NCBI RefSeq assembly: GCF_947499695.1
Contig: NZ_CANMPQ010000001.1
Coordinates: 496,001 to 560,000 of the forward strand
DNA: 64,000 nucleotides
Direction: 5' to 3'
Origin: an uncultured Allomuricauda sp.
GTDB taxonomy: Bacteria > Bacteroidota > Bacteroidia > Flavobacteriales > Flavobacteriaceae
The position numbers and the translations under genes were made by a program. This document shows positions 62,132 through 64,000 of the stretch, in pieces (the stretch's first letter is position 1; every line of letters starts with the position of its first letter). The notes beneath the pieces were generated by a model. That model was not told where the DNA came from. It made no database searches and saw only the letters and a list, made by a program, of their open reading frames with translations.

Positions 62132-62908
62132 CTAAAGCATTTTAGCTGCTATTTCCTTAAATAATTTTGCGCAGACCATCGCGGTCATATCATTAATGTC
62201 TCTGGTTGGGTTGTATTCAACAATATCTGCACCAACGAGCGGAGCTTCCATTTTTTGAATGATTTCAATAACCTGTCTTGTGCTTAAACCTCCTGGTTCA
62301 TGATGTGAAACCCCCGGAGCATAAGCGGGATCTAGGGCGTCGATATCCAAAGAAAGATATACTGGATTTTTAAACACAGGCATTTTAAAGGCATCAAAAT
62401 CTTTCATTTCGTTAATTTTTACTCCCAGCCTCTCTGCGTGAATTCTTTGTGTGTCGTTTAAAGTACGAATACCTACTTGATATAAATTTTCGACAAGGCC
62501 ATTAGTCATTATGTTGTAAAATGGGCAGGCGTGGGAATATGGGTCACCCTCAAAATCTTCGTATAAATCGCCATGTGCATCGATATGTAAAATGTCCAAT
62601 TTCTCATGGATTTCATAGAATGCTTTTATAATTGGAAATGTGATTGAGTGGTCCCCACCAAAGGTTATCATAGGATTCCCCAGCTCTAAATGCTTCAACG
62701 TTGTTTCTGAAATATCAAAATAATCAGTGATATTGTGGTCGCCCGTGTCTTCAAATACATTGGGTGTGATTAATTGGCCATCCTCAGCGTAGTAATTTGC
62801 CGAATTGCTGTGATATGCCTTTCGAATTAGAGGAGGGGCTAAACCCGGACCTCTTAGAAAAGAAGACTTTTCATCATAAACGATTCCCTGAATTGTGATT
62901 TTACCCAT
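62132..62908 (-). CDS. agmatinase/arginase family ureohydrolase
   Basis: A 258-residue manganese enzyme. Metal ligands: GGDHSITFP (His), HIDAHGDLYEDF (Asp-His-Asp) and SLDIDALDPAYAPG (Asp, Asp). The strings SxDxDxxDPAxAPG and GAD IVEYNP are those of agmatinase rather than arginase. It hydrolyses a guanidino group to urea. It is convergent with the ferredoxin gene, with stops 3 bp apart. A -7 like TAAATTTG lies on the reverse strand at 62913-62920, close to the ATG. Confidence 0.9.
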   Translation of the reverse strand: MGKITIQGIVYDEKSSFLRGPGLAPPLIRKAYHSNSANYYAEDGQLITPNVFEDTGDHNITDYFDISETTLKHLELGNPMITFGGDHSITFPIIKAFYEIHEKLDILHIDAHGDLYEDFEGDPYSHACPFYNIMTNGLVENLYQVGIRTLNDTQRIHAERLGVKINEMKDFDAFKMPVFKNPVYLSLDIDALDPAYAPGVSHHEPGGLSTRQVIEIIQKMEAPLVGADIVEYNPTRDINDMTAMVCAKLFKEIAAKML

Positions 62909-63016
62909 GGCCCAAATTTAAAGATTGAAAGTAAACATTGCAGATTAATTGTTCTATCAAGGAAGAATACATCCTGGTATTTCTTTTTACTTTTGCCAAA
63001 TCTTGCAACTATACAC

Positions 63017-63145
63017 ATGGAAGAAAAGAAAAAAGAGTATAAAGGATTTTGGAAAGATATTGGTTGTATCCTTTCTGTAGTTGCCATTTTGGGCATCATC
63101 ACCATAATAATCCTTGGAATCTATATGTTGTTGCAGGGACTTTAG
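63017..63145 (+). CDS. 42-residue small membrane protein
   Basis: An ATG-started ORF of 42 codons with a charged N-terminus (MEEKKKEYKGFWKD) and one strongly hydrophobic helix (GCILSVVAILGIITIIILGIY, residues about 16-36, cited in parts: SVVAILGIITIIILG). Such short Lys-rich plus single-helix peptides are common unannotated genes in this group. It lies alone between the ureohydrolase gene (divergent) and ychF, 65 bp before the ychF ATG. Support is composition and location only. Confidence 0.5.
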   Translation: MEEKKKEYKGFWKDIGCILSVVAILGIITIIILGIYMLLQGL

Positions 63146-63182
63146 CTTTATAAAACATAGTTTTCTTTCTAAAACTTCAGCT

Positions 63183-63190
63183 TATATTTG
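63183..63190 (+). promoter_or_regulatory. candidate -7 element of ychF
   Basis: TATATTTG matches TAnnTTTG 20 bp before the ychF ATG. A TTTTC at 63161-63165 is at about the right place for the -33 element but departs from TTTG. Confidence 0.35.
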
Positions 63191-63210
63191 CAGCCTCAAA
63201 ATATGTTTAG

Positions 63211-64000
63211 ATGAAAGCTGGTATCGTAGGATTACCCAACGTAGGAAAATCAACCCTTTTCAATTGTTTGTCAAATGCCAAGGCACAAAGTGCCAATTTT
63301 CCGTTCTGTACCATAGAACCCAATATAGGTGTAGTAAACGTTCCTGACCAAAGATTGGAAAAATTGGAAGATTTAGTAAATCCGGAAAAAGTCATTCCAG
63401 CCACTGTGGAGATTGTGGATATCGCTGGATTGGTAAAGGGTGCCAGTAAAGGAGAAGGACTTGGAAACCAATTCTTGGGGAATATTCGAGAAACCGATGC
63501 CATTCTTCATGTCTTACGATGTTTTGACAATGATAATATTGTGCATGTTGATGGCTCAGTTGACCCGATGCGGGATAAAGAGACAATCGATATGGAGCTT
63601 CAACTTAAAGATTTGGAAAGCGTTGATAAGAAACTGGACAAAGTAAAACGTACTGCTAAAACCGGAAATAAAGAAGCTCAAAAAGAAGAAGCGGTCTTGA
63701 ATATACTCAAGGAAGGGCTAGAATCTGGCACATCTGTTCGTGCTATAGTAATTGATGATGATAACCGATTGGAATACGTCAAACCTTTGCAATTGATTAC
63801 AGATAAGCCCGTAATGTATGTATGCAATGTTGATGAAGGAGCTGCCACCGAAGGTAATGCCTATGTCGAAAAAGTTAAAACAGCTGTTGCCGACGAGAAT
63901 GCTGAAGTGATTTTCCTTGCGGTAGGAACCGAAGCAGATATTACTGAATTGGAAACTTACGAAGAGCGTCAGCTCTTTTTGGAAGATCTTGGGTTGAGCG
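63211..64000 (+). CDS. ychF: redox-regulated ATPase YchF (3'-truncated)
   Basis: An Obg-family P-loop NTPase; 263 codons are in the window and the frame is open at the right edge, so the C-terminal TGS domain is missing. The G1 motif is GLPNVGKST (about 7-15), G3 is DIAGLVKGASKGEGLGNQF, and the fourth motif reads NVDEG in place of NKxD, the change that gives YchF its preference for ATP. YchF binds ribosomes and responds to oxidative stress in E. coli. All visible motifs are intact, so the gene looks functional. Confidence 0.95.
   Translation, partial: MKAGIVGLPNVGKSTLFNCLSNAKAQSANFPFCTIEPNIGVVNVPDQRLEKLEDLVNPEKVIPATVEIVDIAGLVKGASKGEGLGNQFLGNIRETDAILHVLRCFDNDNIVHVDGSVDPMRDKETIDMELQLKDLESVDKKLDKVKRTAKTGNKEAQKEEAVLNILKEGLESGTSVRAIVIDDDNRLEYVKPLQLITDKPVMYVCNVDEGAATEGNAYVEKVKTAVADENAEVIFLAVGTEADITELETYEERQLFLEDLGLS

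Noticed and set aside
1..64000. tRNA, rRNA, transposase or prophage genes
   Set aside because: No tRNA-like cloverleaf motifs, rRNA segments, transposase or phage genes were recognised on either strand by reading.

Overview
The window is chromosomal DNA from a member of the Flavobacteriaceae (Bacteroidota), probably a marine gliding type. The evidence is a PorP/SprF-type outer-membrane protein beside a giant protein with a type B type IX secretion (T9SS) C-terminal domain, a TonB receptor with an N-terminal carboxypeptidase-regulatory-like domain, BatA, DUF4834, DUF5916, TIGR02757 and PD40 proteins, AT-rich DNA, no obvious Shine-Dalgarno sequences, and promoter elements of the TAnnTTTG kind. 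I saw no rRNA, tRNA, CRISPR array, transposase or integrase. No gap between genes exceeds about 300 bp. Genus-level placement is not possible from reading alone.

Layout. 1-3006: the 3' end of an alpha-oxoamine synthase (likely serine palmitoyltransferase) faces a GNAT-like protein that may be a bacterial ceramide synthase, followed by an outer-membrane protein with a Lys/Arg tail. 3093-8538: a forward operon for surface glycan work (DUF4834, YfhO, GT4 glycosyltransferase, flippase). 8635-18475: a reverse-strand T9SS surface module: an 1858-residue adhesin made of 13 DUF11-like modules, its PorP/SprF partner and an OmpA/PD40 protein, then a basic repeat-rich exported protein. 18753-26658: housekeeping genes (uvrA, an ECF-like sigma factor with a 47-codon ORF, nth without an Fe-S cluster, bcp, a large conserved unknown, an MBL hydrolase). 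26740-27430: a lone AT-rich thioesterase-like gene between related imperfect repeats.

27497-31666 (reverse): BatA, a dihydroorotase-like protein lacking the HxH metal motif, a small membrane protein and an esterase. 31763-35919: a GT2, an unknown gene paired with a fatty acid hydroxylase, and a TolB-like/TPR protein ending in a domain I associate with actinobacterial regulators. 36041-42662: a tight reverse operon of exported or membrane proteins (aldo-keto reductase, S10 peptidase, AhpD-like, DUF5009, small exported protein, SGNH hydrolase, PD40) divergent from a Tat-exported Gfo/Idh oxidoreductase. 43978-47071: TIGR02757, LolD-like ATPase, msrA-folE and a small membrane protein.

47096-56682 (reverse) is the most system-like accessory region. 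Two homologous small exported His/Cys proteins flank a TonB receptor and an acidic lipoprotein. Next comes a translationally coupled ABC-2 exporter (ATPase plus two permeases) that ends in a DUF5916 outer-membrane barrel. A 9-6-9 inverted repeat stands at the head of the cluster. I infer a metal-linked envelope transport locus. 56736-64000: small membrane and lipoproteins, DUF937, serC-serA, a LuxC-like acyl-CoA reductase divergent from a ferredoxin, a ureohydrolase, a 42-codon membrane peptide and the 5' part of ychF.
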